A stretch of 64,000 nucleotides of DNA from Alloprevotella rava (GTDB lineage Bacteria; Bacteroidota; Bacteroidia; Bacteroidales; Bacteroidaceae). Positions 1 to 7,312 of the stretch are shown piece after piece. Every line of letters starts with the position of its first letter. Within the stretch, counting starts at the first letter, position 1. Made by a program: the position numbers and the translations under genes. The stretch spans positions 30,933-94,932 of the forward strand of contig NZ_JACICA010000009.1 of the NCBI RefSeq assembly GCF_014195585.1, read 5' to 3'. The notes beneath the pieces were generated by a model. It was given only the letters and a program-made list of their open reading frames with translations. It did not search any database and was not told the origin of the DNA.

Positions 1-2
1 AG

Positions 3-137
3 TATGGTCTCACTCGTGACCAACTCTATCACTACACCAAGCAACACAACATACCGAAGGTGAAACAAGGGCGTAATGTCCTTATCTCCCAGCGAGAACT
101 CGATGAAGCATTACAACCACCAACCATCATTCGATAA
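3..137 (+). CDS. HTH/excisionase-like DNA-binding protein, C-terminal part (cut by window edge)
   Basis: An open frame enters from the left edge and stops with TAA at 135-137, giving the last 44 residues of a small protein. It reads YGLTRDQLYHYTKQHNIP, then KVKQGRNVLISQRELDEAL. This is the recognition helix and wing of a MerR/excisionase-type helix-turn-helix, and resembles the HTH protein at 2245-2607 (LVRKGIIPAYKRGKKLYF). Such small HTH proteins commonly sit beside integrases in Bacteroidales mobile elements and often act as directionality or regulatory factors. That role here is inference, and the N-terminus is outside the window. Confidence 0.6.
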   Translation, partial: YGLTRDQLYHYTKQHNIPKVKQGRNVLISQRELDEALQPPTIIR

Positions 138-159
138 GTTATTTCTCGGTGCTTTGCCC

Positions 160-186
160 CACCGAAAGAACACTGATTTCTTTTGC
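160..186 (+). repeat. Imperfect direct repeat, copy 1
   Basis: This 27-bp stretch matches 2166-2192 at 24 of 27 positions. Both copies fall right after a stop codon and just before the next gene (here the integrase, at 2166 the second HTH gene). A shared operator or leader element is possible. Confidence 0.55.
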
Positions 187-224
187 AGACAAACAATAAG
201 TATCACCCACTAATCAATAAAAGT

Positions 225-1328
225 ATGAGACATACATGTACTAAAGTAACATTGAGACAGAAATTGTATGACAGCGGACGGATTTCGCTTTATTTGGACT
301 ACTATCCTGCTATCCGTAATCCCGAGACAATGCAGATGACAAGACGAGAGTATCTGGGCATCTATCTATACGCCCATCCCAAGAATGAGATGGAGCGTTC
401 GTTCAATAATGATATGCTGAACAAAGCCGAAGCCATCCGTTGTATTCGTGTTCAGTCGCTCATCAATGAGGAGTTCGGGTTCCTTGATAGGACTAAAATG
501 AAAACCGATTTCCTTGCCTACTTCTTGAAGATGTGCCGAAAGAAAGATCAGAAGTGGCGCATCGTCTATCAACATTTCTATAACTATGTGCAAGGACATT
601 GCACCTTCGGAGATGTGACAATAGAACTTTGTCAAGGCTTTCGAGAGTATCTCCTCAATGCCAAGCAACTCAAACGAAAAGGGAAAGTGTCCGTTAATTC
701 GGCATCGGGCTACTTCTCCACCTTTCGGGGATTGCTGAAGATTGCCTACCGAGACAAATGGCTGAGAGAGAATATCAATGATTTCTTGGACAAGATAGAG
801 GCTAAGGAGGTCAAGAAAGAGTATCTAACCCTTGATGAGGTGAAGTTATTGGCACAAACACCTTGTGAACACGAGGTTCTTAAACGAGCCTCCCTCTTCT
901 CCTGCCTTACAGGATTACGTATCAGTGATATTCTGAACCTCTGCTGGGAAGACTTTGAACTTGCTCCAGACCAAGGGTATTGTATTCGTATCAAGACACA
1001 GAAAACTTCGACCGAAGCCACTCTCCCTATCAGCTACGAAGCCTATGAATTGTGTGGCGAACCGAGTTCGGGCAAAGTCTTTAGGGGCTTACAGCGAAGC
1101 ATGATAAACTATCCGCTAAAGAAATGGATCAAGCAAGCAGGTATCACGAAGCATATCACCTTCCACTGCTTCCGCCATTCTTATGCTGTGATACAAATTT
1201 CATTAGGTACAGACATCTACACGGTATCCAAGATGCTAACGCATAAGAACGTCTCCACGACTCAAATCTATGCTGATCTTGTGAACTCGAAAAAGCGTGA
1301 AACGGCTGAGAAGATTTCTCTAAAGTGA
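225..1328 (+). CDS. Tyrosine recombinase/integrase
   Basis: This is a site-specific recombinase of the phage-integrase family, which would integrate and excise the element. From the ATG at 225 it has 367 residues: an N-terminal arm-binding segment, a SAM-like core-binding domain (about 85-195), then the catalytic domain. The catalytic set is visible: Arg232 in CLTGLRISD, Lys about 260 in IKTQKTS, HCFRH at about 314-318, a later His in LTHKNVSTT, and the nucleophile Tyr349 in QIYADL. A longer reading from TTG at 183 is open, but the ATG fits the usual start of the arm domain. The HTH gene just upstream and the mobilisation genes downstream mark this as the integration module of a mobilisable element. 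The attachment site is not visible because the element's left end lies outside the window. Confidence 0.92.
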   Translation: MRHTCTKVTLRQKLYDSGRISLYLDYYPAIRNPETMQMTRREYLGIYLYAHPKNEMERSFNNDMLNKAEAIRCIRVQSLINEEFGFLDRTKMKTDFLAYFLKMCRKKDQKWRIVYQHFYNYVQGHCTFGDVTIELCQGFREYLLNAKQLKRKGKVSVNSASGYFSTFRGLLKIAYRDKWLRENINDFLDKIEAKEVKKEYLTLDEVKLLAQTPCEHEVLKRASLFSCLTGLRISDILNLCWEDFELAPDQGYCIRIKTQKTSTEATLPISYEAYELCGEPSSGKVFRGLQRSMINYPLKKWIKQAGITKHITFHCFRHSYAVIQISLGTDIYTVSKMLTHKNVSTTQIYADLVNSKKRETAEKISLK

Positions 1329-1394
1329 AACTTGTATTTACTTCCTTTTCCCTATAGTTCCTGCTATTTCCCTAAGTAATGAATGGTGATGAAT

Positions 1395-1428
1395 ACTTGT
1401 CTATGTTTGCACCAAAGCATAGATAAGT
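1395..1428 (+). promoter_or_regulatory. Hairpin ending at the start codon of the next gene
   Basis: The arms 1395-1409 and 1413-1428 pair almost completely (one mismatch, one bulge) around a 3-nt loop. The right arm ends at the base before the ATG at 1429. In RNA this would fold over the ribosome-loading region. As DNA it could be an operator. Confidence 0.45.
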
Positions 1429-2163
1429 ATGAAACCATCAAGCATTAACGATAACTATATTCCTCAAATAATCACCCTCGGGTGTATTGCCCTATTGTCC
1501 CTTGCCGTTCGTTCTACTACTTTGAGTTGTGGAGCGGACGGCTTTACTGCGTTCTGCATTTTTCTTATTTGTTCCGTAATCTTCTTTTTGCTCTTTCTGG
1601 CGGTGCAATCATTGCTCGAAGAATTCTTCGGGCATATCTTCAGACCTCAGGAGAGAGAGGTCATCGAACCTCCGAAGACAACTATCCCCTCTCCATTGCC
1701 TTCCAACTATGAACAGTTTCGTCAAGAGGCTTTTCAAGTAAAGGCAAGAGAAGAGCAAAAGAAAATGGAAGTCGTCACCTCCTATACCCAAAGGACACTT
1801 GCAGCCTATATGAGCGAGGAAGAGCTGACAAAACTTTGCGAACAGATCATTCACTATCTATCCTCTGAATGGAGCGTAGAGAATAGCCAAAACATCAAAG
1901 TATCCTCCCAACTCAAAAGCATTGATCTAATGCACTTCGGATGGAACATATCTCGCCCTTTCGGAAAGAAAAGAGAGGATATAGCCCTTTTCCTCAAACA
2001 CACTTTTGCCCATACCTTGAAAGATGTAGAGGTGAGTTCTATCCAACGAAAGCTCACCAATACAGAGGGGAAATACCTTATTCATCTCTGTAAAGACCTT
2101 GTCATTGATGAGCATTCAACCCCATTAGAAAAGTTATCCAAAAGTTACTTGAAGGTGTTGTAG
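1429..2163 (+). CDS. Hypothetical membrane protein of the mobilisable element
   Basis: The 244-residue product is not recognised. Two hydrophobic segments lie near the N-terminus, about 13-27 (IITLGCIALLSLAV) and 40-62 (FCIFLICSVIFFLLFLAV). A proline-rich linker follows (PPKTTIPSPLPSNY), then a long charged cytoplasmic part with helical character. This suggests an inner-membrane anchor with a large soluble tail. It sits between the integrase and the second HTH gene on the same strand. A strong inverted repeat covers the leader right up to the ATG, and a copy of the 27-bp direct repeat follows the stop. A role in regulating or supporting transfer is possible but unproven. Confidence 0.6.
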   Translation: MKPSSINDNYIPQIITLGCIALLSLAVRSTTLSCGADGFTAFCIFLICSVIFFLLFLAVQSLLEEFFGHIFRPQEREVIEPPKTTIPSPLPSNYEQFRQEAFQVKAREEQKKMEVVTSYTQRTLAAYMSEEELTKLCEQIIHYLSSEWSVENSQNIKVSSQLKSIDLMHFGWNISRPFGKKREDIALFLKHTFAHTLKDVEVSSIQRKLTNTEGKYLIHLCKDLVIDEHSTPLEKLSKSYLKVL

Positions 2164-2165
2164 CG

Positions 2166-2192
2166 CACCGAGAGAACACCGATTTCCTTTGC
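2166..2192 (+). repeat. Imperfect direct repeat, copy 2
   Basis: This is the partner of 160-186 (24 of 27 bases identical). It begins three bases after the stop of the membrane protein gene and precedes the HTH gene at 2245 by about 50 bp. Confidence 0.55.
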
Positions 2193-2244
2193 TCGCAAAT
2201 AATCAGAAACCCGCAGGGCAACCTGCACAAATTTATTTGCGAAC

Positions 2245-2607
2245 ATGGACAAAGAAATTACATTCGACAAGTTACCTGAAGCGGTAACGTATCTGACCGA
2301 ACAGGTCTCCGCCATCAAAGAGATGGTTTCGGCACTGCGCCCTCCTATACCTGAGGAGAAGTCTCTCATTGGTATAGATGAAGCGTGCGAAGTCATTCAA
2401 AAAGCAAAACCTACCATCTATGCTCTCGTCCGTAAGGGGATTATCCCTGCTTACAAACGAGGCAAGAAGCTCTATTTCTATAAAGAAGAGCTACTGCAAT
2501 GGGTAGAAAGCGGACGTAAAGGCATCACTTATACGCCCTCCTCAGAGGAACAATTATCCTCTATAAGAGTAGGCATCCGACACAAGCCTAAATCATTCAA
2601 AGGATAA
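2245..2607 (+). CDS. HTH DNA-binding protein, excisionase family
   Basis: The product has 120 residues. The N-terminal 30 residues look coiled (LTEQVSAIKEMVSAL). Residues about 43-90 form an excisionase/MerR-type winged helix: LIGIDEACEVIQKAKPTIYA, then LVRKGIIPAYKRGKKLYF, then KEELLQWVESGRK. Bacteroidales mobilisable elements usually place this kind of protein in front of a DUF3987 gene, as here (6-bp gap to 2614). It probably binds DNA of the element, as excision factor or as regulator of the replication-like genes. Sequence alone does not decide between the two. Confidence 0.8.
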   Translation: MDKEITFDKLPEAVTYLTEQVSAIKEMVSALRPPIPEEKSLIGIDEACEVIQKAKPTIYALVRKGIIPAYKRGKKLYFYKEELLQWVESGRKGITYTPSSEEQLSSIRVGIRHKPKSFKG

Positions 2608-2613
2608 TGGGCT

Positions 2614-3990
2614 ATGGGAGAACAAACAATCGTGCCAGAAGTCCTGCTGGATAAAGCCATCGAATTGGGATTGTCATTCTCTGACTCTGCTTTTCCCATT
2701 GGTATCTTTCCCTCTGAGATACGAAACATCATTGCAGAAGTCCACGAGTGTCAAGGTTTTCCTATCGACTATATCGCATCGGCAATGCTGGTGGCTATCG
2801 CTGTTGGCATAGGGAATACGCATCTTGTCCAACTCAAACGAGGGTGGCAAGAGAGTGCAATGCTTTATGTGGCATTAGTCGGACGCCCAGGCACGAACAA
2901 AAGTCATCCTCTTAGTTTTGCGATGAAGCCTTTTCTTGACTTTGACTATCAGGAGAATAAACTCTACGAACAAGCCTACTCTGAGTATGACTATGTTGTA
3001 CGAATGAGCCGTAAGGAGCGTATAGAGGCTGGTTATTCAGAGCAACCTACAGAACCGATACGAAGAAGATTTATCGTCTCTGACATCACGCCCGAAGGTT
3101 TGAGTTTTATCCATGCTCAGAATAAGCGAGGTCTTTGCTTGTGGACGGATGAACTCTCGGCTTGGTTCAAGAACTTCAATCGCTACAATAGCGGTTCCGA
3201 GGAGCAGTTTTGGCTCTCTGTGTTCAGTGCCAAGGCAACCATCAGTGATCGCAAGGGAAATCGGAGTTCCATCTTTATCAAGCGTCCCTTTATCTCTGTT
3301 GTAGGCACCATCCAAAAGAAGATCCTCGGAGAGCTATCCAAAGGAGAACGCTCCAGTAACGGCTTTATAGATCGTATTCTTTTTGTGATGCCCAACCTAC
3401 AGCAGAAAGCACGATGGAGCAAAACAGAACTTCTCGAAAGCACTGAAGGACGATGGTCGAGTATCATTCAGCAACTTATTGAGATGCCTTGCTCCAAAGA
3501 CGAAGAGGGCGAACTACTTCCTGAGATTATCCCTTTTGCCGAAGATGCTAAGGCTAGACTTTATATGTGGCAAGAGGAGCATGCCAAGCTTTGCGATACC
3601 GAACCCAACGAAACTCTCGTCGGAGTCTACTGTAAGTTGGAAGTGTATGTCATTCGCTTTTGTCTCATCATCCAAATGGCTCATTGGGCGTGTTCCGAGG
3701 GAGATAAAACCGAGATTGACCTCGTTTCTGTGGAACGAGCCATCACTCTTACCGAGTATTTTCTCCATTCGGCACAGCAAGTGCACTCAGAGATTGCAGG
3801 TATTCAGCTCACTCAGCAACAGCAACAACTCCTTGCCGAACTGCCAGCATCCTTTCAGACTGCCGAAGCCCTGAGTATTGCCGAGCGATTGGGGATGAAA
3901 GAGAGGGCTTTTAAGGATTTTCTCAGTCGTAATATCGGACACCTCTTCGCTAAGGAGCGACACGGACTTTACCATAAACTCAATGTTTAA
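2614..3990 (+). CDS. DUF3987-family ATPase of mobile elements
   Basis: The 458-residue protein belongs to the DUF3987 group found in Bacteroidales integrative elements next to primase-like genes. A Walker A-like loop (GRPGTNKSHP, about 90-99) is followed by an acidic Walker B-like stretch (LCLWTDELSAW, about 174-183), and then RPFISVVGTIQKKIL. This layout suggests a primase-associated or helicase-like NTPase. The C-terminal part (about 400-458) resembles a small winged helix. It is probably co-transcribed with the HTH gene 6 bp upstream. A function in replication or establishment of the excised circle is inferred from family and context only. Confidence 0.8.
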   Translation: MGEQTIVPEVLLDKAIELGLSFSDSAFPIGIFPSEIRNIIAEVHECQGFPIDYIASAMLVAIAVGIGNTHLVQLKRGWQESAMLYVALVGRPGTNKSHPLSFAMKPFLDFDYQENKLYEQAYSEYDYVVRMSRKERIEAGYSEQPTEPIRRRFIVSDITPEGLSFIHAQNKRGLCLWTDELSAWFKNFNRYNSGSEEQFWLSVFSAKATISDRKGNRSSIFIKRPFISVVGTIQKKILGELSKGERSSNGFIDRILFVMPNLQQKARWSKTELLESTEGRWSSIIQQLIEMPCSKDEEGELLPEIIPFAEDAKARLYMWQEEHAKLCDTEPNETLVGVYCKLEVYVIRFCLIIQMAHWACSEGDKTEIDLVSVERAITLTEYFLHSAQQVHSEIAGIQLTQQQQQLLAELPASFQTAEALSIAERLGMKERAFKDFLSRNIGHLFAKERHGLYHKLNV

Positions 3991-3994
3991 CCCA

Positions 3995-4067
3995 GCGCAC
4001 TTTCTGCATTATCAGCATTTCCCTATTCCTTATTAACCCGAAAGTGTACAAAGTGCAGATAGTGTGC
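3995..4067. repeat. Spaced imperfect inverted repeat between DUF3987 and primase-like genes
   Basis: Arms 3995-4008 (GCGCACTTTCTGCA) and 4054-4067 match in inverse orientation at 12 of 14 positions, with 45 bp between them. The spacer also carries two AAAGTG boxes. It may be an operator or part of a replication origin; no function is shown. Confidence 0.3.
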
Positions 4068-4087
4068 TATTCAAATCAAATTTATCA

Positions 4088-5149
4088 ATGAGCAATTATA
4101 GATTCAAATTAGAACCATATAAAGGTGTGCGCACACGCCACACCTGCCCAGCCTGCGAACGTCCCAGATGCTTTGCTCGCTACATAGACACAGAGGGAAA
4201 AATCGAGTTCCCTGATAACGTAGGACGTTGCGATCACGAACAGCGTTGTGGCTACCACTTGACACCCAAAGATTACTTTACCGAGCATTCATTAGCGAAA
4301 GAAGAGTTGTATTCGTCTGATAGCACCGACTACAAACCGACACCAATCACTCTACCGCCATCCTTCATTGAGAAAGCAACGATGGAGCAGACCTTGAGAG
4401 GATATAAGCATAACAACCTCTATTGCTTTCTTTCCGAACAACTTGGAGAGGACGAAGCACTCCAATTGGTACATCGTTATCACGTTGGCACATCTAAACA
4501 TTGGGAAGGAGCAACCATATTCTGGCAGATAGACACTATCGGAAGAGTCAGAACAGGCAAGATTATGCTCTACAATCCAGAGACTGGCAAGCGAGTAAAG
4601 CAACCTTTCAACCACATCACATGGGTACATAGTCTGCTCAAATCTCCAAACTACAACCTTAGTCAATGCTTTTTCGGAGAACATCTTCTTGATGCCGACA
4701 AGCAGAAACCAATCGCTCTGGTTGAGAGCGAAAAGACGGCACTTATTGCCTCTCATTATCTACCTCAATATCTGTGGCTGGCAACTAGCGGAAAGCATGG
4801 ATGTTTCAAAAGCAGCAATCTCGTCCCCCTCTTCGGGCGTCAGGTAGTTCTCTTTCCCGACCTCGGAGCAACGGACTATTGGCAAGAGAAACTAAAGATG
4901 ATGCAGAGCCTCGGAATGGAGGTGCAGCTCTTTGATTATTTGGAGAAACACGCTCCTCTTCAAGACCAGCAAGCTGGCTGCGATATTGCCGATTATCTCC
5001 TCCAAATCAAAACACAAACTAGTGTGCTGAAAGACCTCATTCGGCAAAATCCCAACCTCCAACTTTTGGTTGATAAACTCGGGCTTCAGGTCGTGAAAGA
5101 GCAAAGATTGGCACAACCTCTTCCACAGAAGAGAAGACTGCATAGGTAG
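4088..5149 (+). CDS. Primase-like protein with zinc finger and Toprim fold (DUF6371-like)
   Basis: From the ATG at 4088 the protein has 353 residues. The N-terminus carries a Cys/His cluster of primase type (HTCPACERPRCFARYI, then CDHEQRCGYH). A central region resembles a Toprim domain, with the acidic glutamate in ALVESEKTALIASHY and the aspartate in VVLFPDLGATDYW. This is the typical layout of the DUF6371 proteins paired with DUF3987 in Bacteroidales mobile elements. It probably primes replication of the transferred or excised DNA. An alternative non-ATG start at 4064 lies in the preceding inverted-repeat region and is less likely. The stop is followed by the candidate oriT and mobC. Confidence 0.8.
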   Translation: MSNYRFKLEPYKGVRTRHTCPACERPRCFARYIDTEGKIEFPDNVGRCDHEQRCGYHLTPKDYFTEHSLAKEELYSSDSTDYKPTPITLPPSFIEKATMEQTLRGYKHNNLYCFLSEQLGEDEALQLVHRYHVGTSKHWEGATIFWQIDTIGRVRTGKIMLYNPETGKRVKQPFNHITWVHSLLKSPNYNLSQCFFGEHLLDADKQKPIALVESEKTALIASHYLPQYLWLATSGKHGCFKSSNLVPLFGRQVVLFPDLGATDYWQEKLKMMQSLGMEVQLFDYLEKHAPLQDQQAGCDIADYLLQIKTQTSVLKDLIRQNPNLQLLVDKLGLQVVKEQRLAQPLPQKRRLHR

Positions 5150-5163
5150 AGAAGCAAGTTTGT

Positions 5164-5182
5164 GTTTTGGGTAACCCAAAAC
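5164..5182. other. Candidate origin of transfer (oriT)
   Basis: A perfect inverted repeat, GTTTTGGGT-A-ACCCAAAAC, lies between the primase-like gene and mobC. Relaxase genes of this type usually have their oriT, an inverted repeat next to the nick site, immediately before mobC. The nick position cannot be read from the sequence. Confidence 0.45.
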
Positions 5183-5249
5183 CTACTCAATGCCCATCAA
5201 ACAAGGCGAAATAATCCCGATGGTCTCATCAATAAAAACGAAAGAAACA

Positions 5250-5603
5250 ATGACAACAGAAGACAAAAAGAAAGGGGGACGCCCCACTAAAAAACTATCC
5301 GAGAAGAGAAGCTATTCCGTCCTACTCAAACTGAATACGATGGAGTACTTCACCCTCAAAAGTAAAGCCTCAGAGGCTGGTATCAATAAGAATGAATTTC
5401 TGAGAATGCTCATCTCAGAAAGTTCCATCAAGCCCAGAGTTACGCCTGAGCAGATGCGAGAGATACGCCAGCTCTCAGGCATAGCAAACAACATCAACCA
5501 AATTGCTCATCGCCTTCACACTTTTGGGATCTCTACCATATCGACTGAGTTACGAATGCTCAAGCTTTTAGTTGATGAACAGCTCAAAGCTCTGAAATCA
5601 TGA
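5250..5603 (+). CDS. mobC: MobC-like relaxosome accessory protein
   Basis: This small basic protein has 117 residues from the ATG at 5250; upstream in-frame ATGs exist at 5190 and 5220. It begins TTEDKKKGGRPTKKLSEKR, then has a ribbon-helix-helix-like part (YSVLLKLNTMEYFTLKSKA) and a conserved C-terminal helix, LSGIANNINQIAHRLH, typical of plasmid MobC proteins. MobC helps the relaxase open DNA at oriT. Its ATG-TGA overlap with the relaxase frame at 5600 indicates translational coupling, and the candidate oriT lies directly upstream. Confidence 0.82.
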   Translation: MTTEDKKKGGRPTKKLSEKRSYSVLLKLNTMEYFTLKSKASEAGINKNEFLRMLISESSIKPRVTPEQMREIRQLSGIANNINQIAHRLHTFGISTISTELRMLKLLVDEQLKALKS

Positions 5604-6518
5604 TAGTCAAGATAATCAAAGGAACATCCTTTTCTGGAGTGCTTGCCTATGTCCTCGGGAAGCAAGAGGGAAAAGCGAGAGTTCTCTATGCAGAAGGAGT
5701 TAGGAGGGATGCTTCGTCTCACGAGATAGCCAACGACTTTGCACTACAAGCCTCAATGCGTCCTAATGTGAAGAAGCCTGTCTGTCATACCATCCTGAGT
5801 TTCTCGGCTGAAGATGCTGGACGACTGGACGATGAATAACTTAGCACTACAATACTTGCAGAAAATGGGCTACGGAGATACTCAGTACCTCATTGTGCGC
5901 CACCTTGACAGAGAGCATCCCCACGTACACATCTGTATCAATCGTATAGACAACAACGGGAAAACAATTTCCGACAGCAACGAGAAGTATCGCTCAACAA
6001 AGATCTGCAAAGAAATCACCGAGGCTAACCAGTTGAAATGGGGCGAAGGAAAAGAGGCAGTAAAACGTCATAGGCTTCGAGGGAATGACCGACTTCTGTA
6101 TGAAATCTTCGATACTATCAGAGCCGTATTACCTCGATGCCAGAATTGGGACGAACTCTCTTCCGCTCTGAAACGCCAAGGGATAGACATACAATTCAAG
6201 ACAAAAGGACAGAGCGATCAGGTAGAGGGCATACTCTTCAGCAAAGATGGCGTAAGTTTTAGTGGTTCACACATCGACCGCTCATGTAGCTACTCCAAAC
6301 TCACCTTTGCTTTAGAACAGAATGCAAAGCAAGCTCTTTCTTCGCCTCACCCCTCTTCTGAAACAGAAAGTTTTATCGGAGAGCTGGGTGAAGCCATAGA
6401 AGACCTTGGCGAGGGTCTTTTCGATAGCAATGCGCCTGCCGTAGATGTCGCAGAACTCGTATTCCAACGTAAACTAAGAAATCAAGCTAATAAGAAACTA
6501 AAACGTAGAAGATTATGA
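5600..6518 (+). pseudogene. mobA: Relaxase/mobilisation nuclease, split by a frameshift
   Basis: The first frame (5600-5839, 79 aa) carries the relaxase N-terminus with the conserved tyrosine region (GVLAYVLGK) and CHTILSFSAEDAGRLDDE, then meets TAA. The rest continues in the +1 frame from about 5830 (MNNLALQYLQKMGY), with the metal-binding histidine motif HPHVHICINRID and the C-terminal domain to 6518. Joined, the two parts give about 305 residues, normal for a MobA-type relaxase of Bacteroidales mobilisable elements. No slippery heptamer is visible at the junction, so a small indel or a sequencing error is likelier than programmed shifting. If real, the element cannot mobilise itself without help in trans. 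Confidence 0.8.
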
Positions 6519-7210
6519 ACGACCAAATGAACATCCTCCTAGAAGTACTCGAGGAAATCAAGCAACAGAACAGAGAACTCAAAACGAGTATCTCCAACCT
6601 TGCATCTCAACCAATCTCAACAACTACATCATCAGAAGAGGACGGCATCTCTCTTACGGATGTAGCACGCCTCATCGGGCAAAAGATTGAGATAGATGGC
6701 AAATTCAAGAATGAACTAACAGATGTCGCTATCGTCCTTGGTAAACGAATCCGAGAAATCAAAGATGACATCACAAAGACTCAAGAGCAACAAGCCGAAA
6801 ACATTGCCTCTCTATCCGAGAAAATCCAAGAAACTCAATCTCCTCCAGAGATCAAGAAGTACTACCTCTTTGATGTCAAGCGATGGATGGAGTGGCTCAT
6901 CTGGGGTATATCAATCATTCTCCTCACTTGCACTATCGGCTGGGCAGTGTATCTTCGCAATGCCAATCAGACTCTCGAAAGCTATGCTCTCCGCTACCGC
7001 ATCATACGTATGGAGCAAGGCTATAATAGCCCCACTATCGCCCATCTCGACAGTCTCTTCTCTTCCGAAGACTCCTCCGACTCCATTCACCAACTACGCC
7101 ACCAAGTCAGCAATTACGAACTCGCAGTCCAACGCCAAGCCGAACTGCAAATCAAACAACAACAGCTATCTAAGGAATGGGCAGAAATATCTATGAGGCT
7201 AAATAAGTAA
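6515..7210 (+). CDS. Coiled-coil membrane protein of the mobilisation operon
   Basis: The product has 231 residues. The N-terminal 120 residues are strongly helical and charged (LLEVLEEIKQQNRELKTSIS; IREIKDDITKTQEQQAENI). One clear membrane segment follows at about 128-150 (WLIWGISIILLTCTIGWAVYL), then a second coiled region to the end (ELAVQRQAELQIKQQQLSKE). It starts inside the relaxase stop (ATGA), so it is translationally coupled to it. Such proteins are frequent as the last gene of Bacteroidales mob operons. A role in docking the relaxosome at the membrane is plausible but not shown. The operon ends at the terminator at 7214. Confidence 0.65.
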   Translation: MNDQMNILLEVLEEIKQQNRELKTSISNLASQPISTTTSSEEDGISLTDVARLIGQKIEIDGKFKNELTDVAIVLGKRIREIKDDITKTQEQQAENIASLSEKIQETQSPPEIKKYYLFDVKRWMEWLIWGISIILLTCTIGWAVYLRNANQTLESYALRYRIIRMEQGYNSPTIAHLDSLFSSEDSSDSIHQLRHQVSNYELAVQRQAELQIKQQQLSKEWAEISMRLNK

Positions 7211-7213
7211 AGA

Positions 7214-7258
7214 TCCCCACTCACGAGCGATTGCTTAATGAGTGGGGAGTTATTTTGA
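7214..7258 (+). terminator. Terminator of the mobilisation operon
   Basis: CCCCACTC (7215-7222) pairs with GAGTGGGG (7240-7247) and is followed by a T-rich stretch. It starts four bases after the last mob gene and also faces the convergent defence operon. Confidence 0.7.
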
Positions 7259-7312
7259 TATAGTATTTTTGGGGCAAAGCTATTCAAGTATACACAATAC
7301 TTATATTAAGTA

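Noticed and set aside
746..1021. Antisense frame in the integrase gene, and similar antisense or alternate-frame frames in galK, the MFS gene, maf and others
   Set aside because: Shadows of well-supported genes, without promoter or recognisable product.
5815..5845. Programmed frameshift in the relaxase
   Set aside because: No slippery sequence, no stimulatory hairpin, and the family is normally one frame.
7211..7312. Continuation of the gene at 8466 on the other side of the IS
   Set aside because: Reconstruction of the empty site gives an immediate stop codon.
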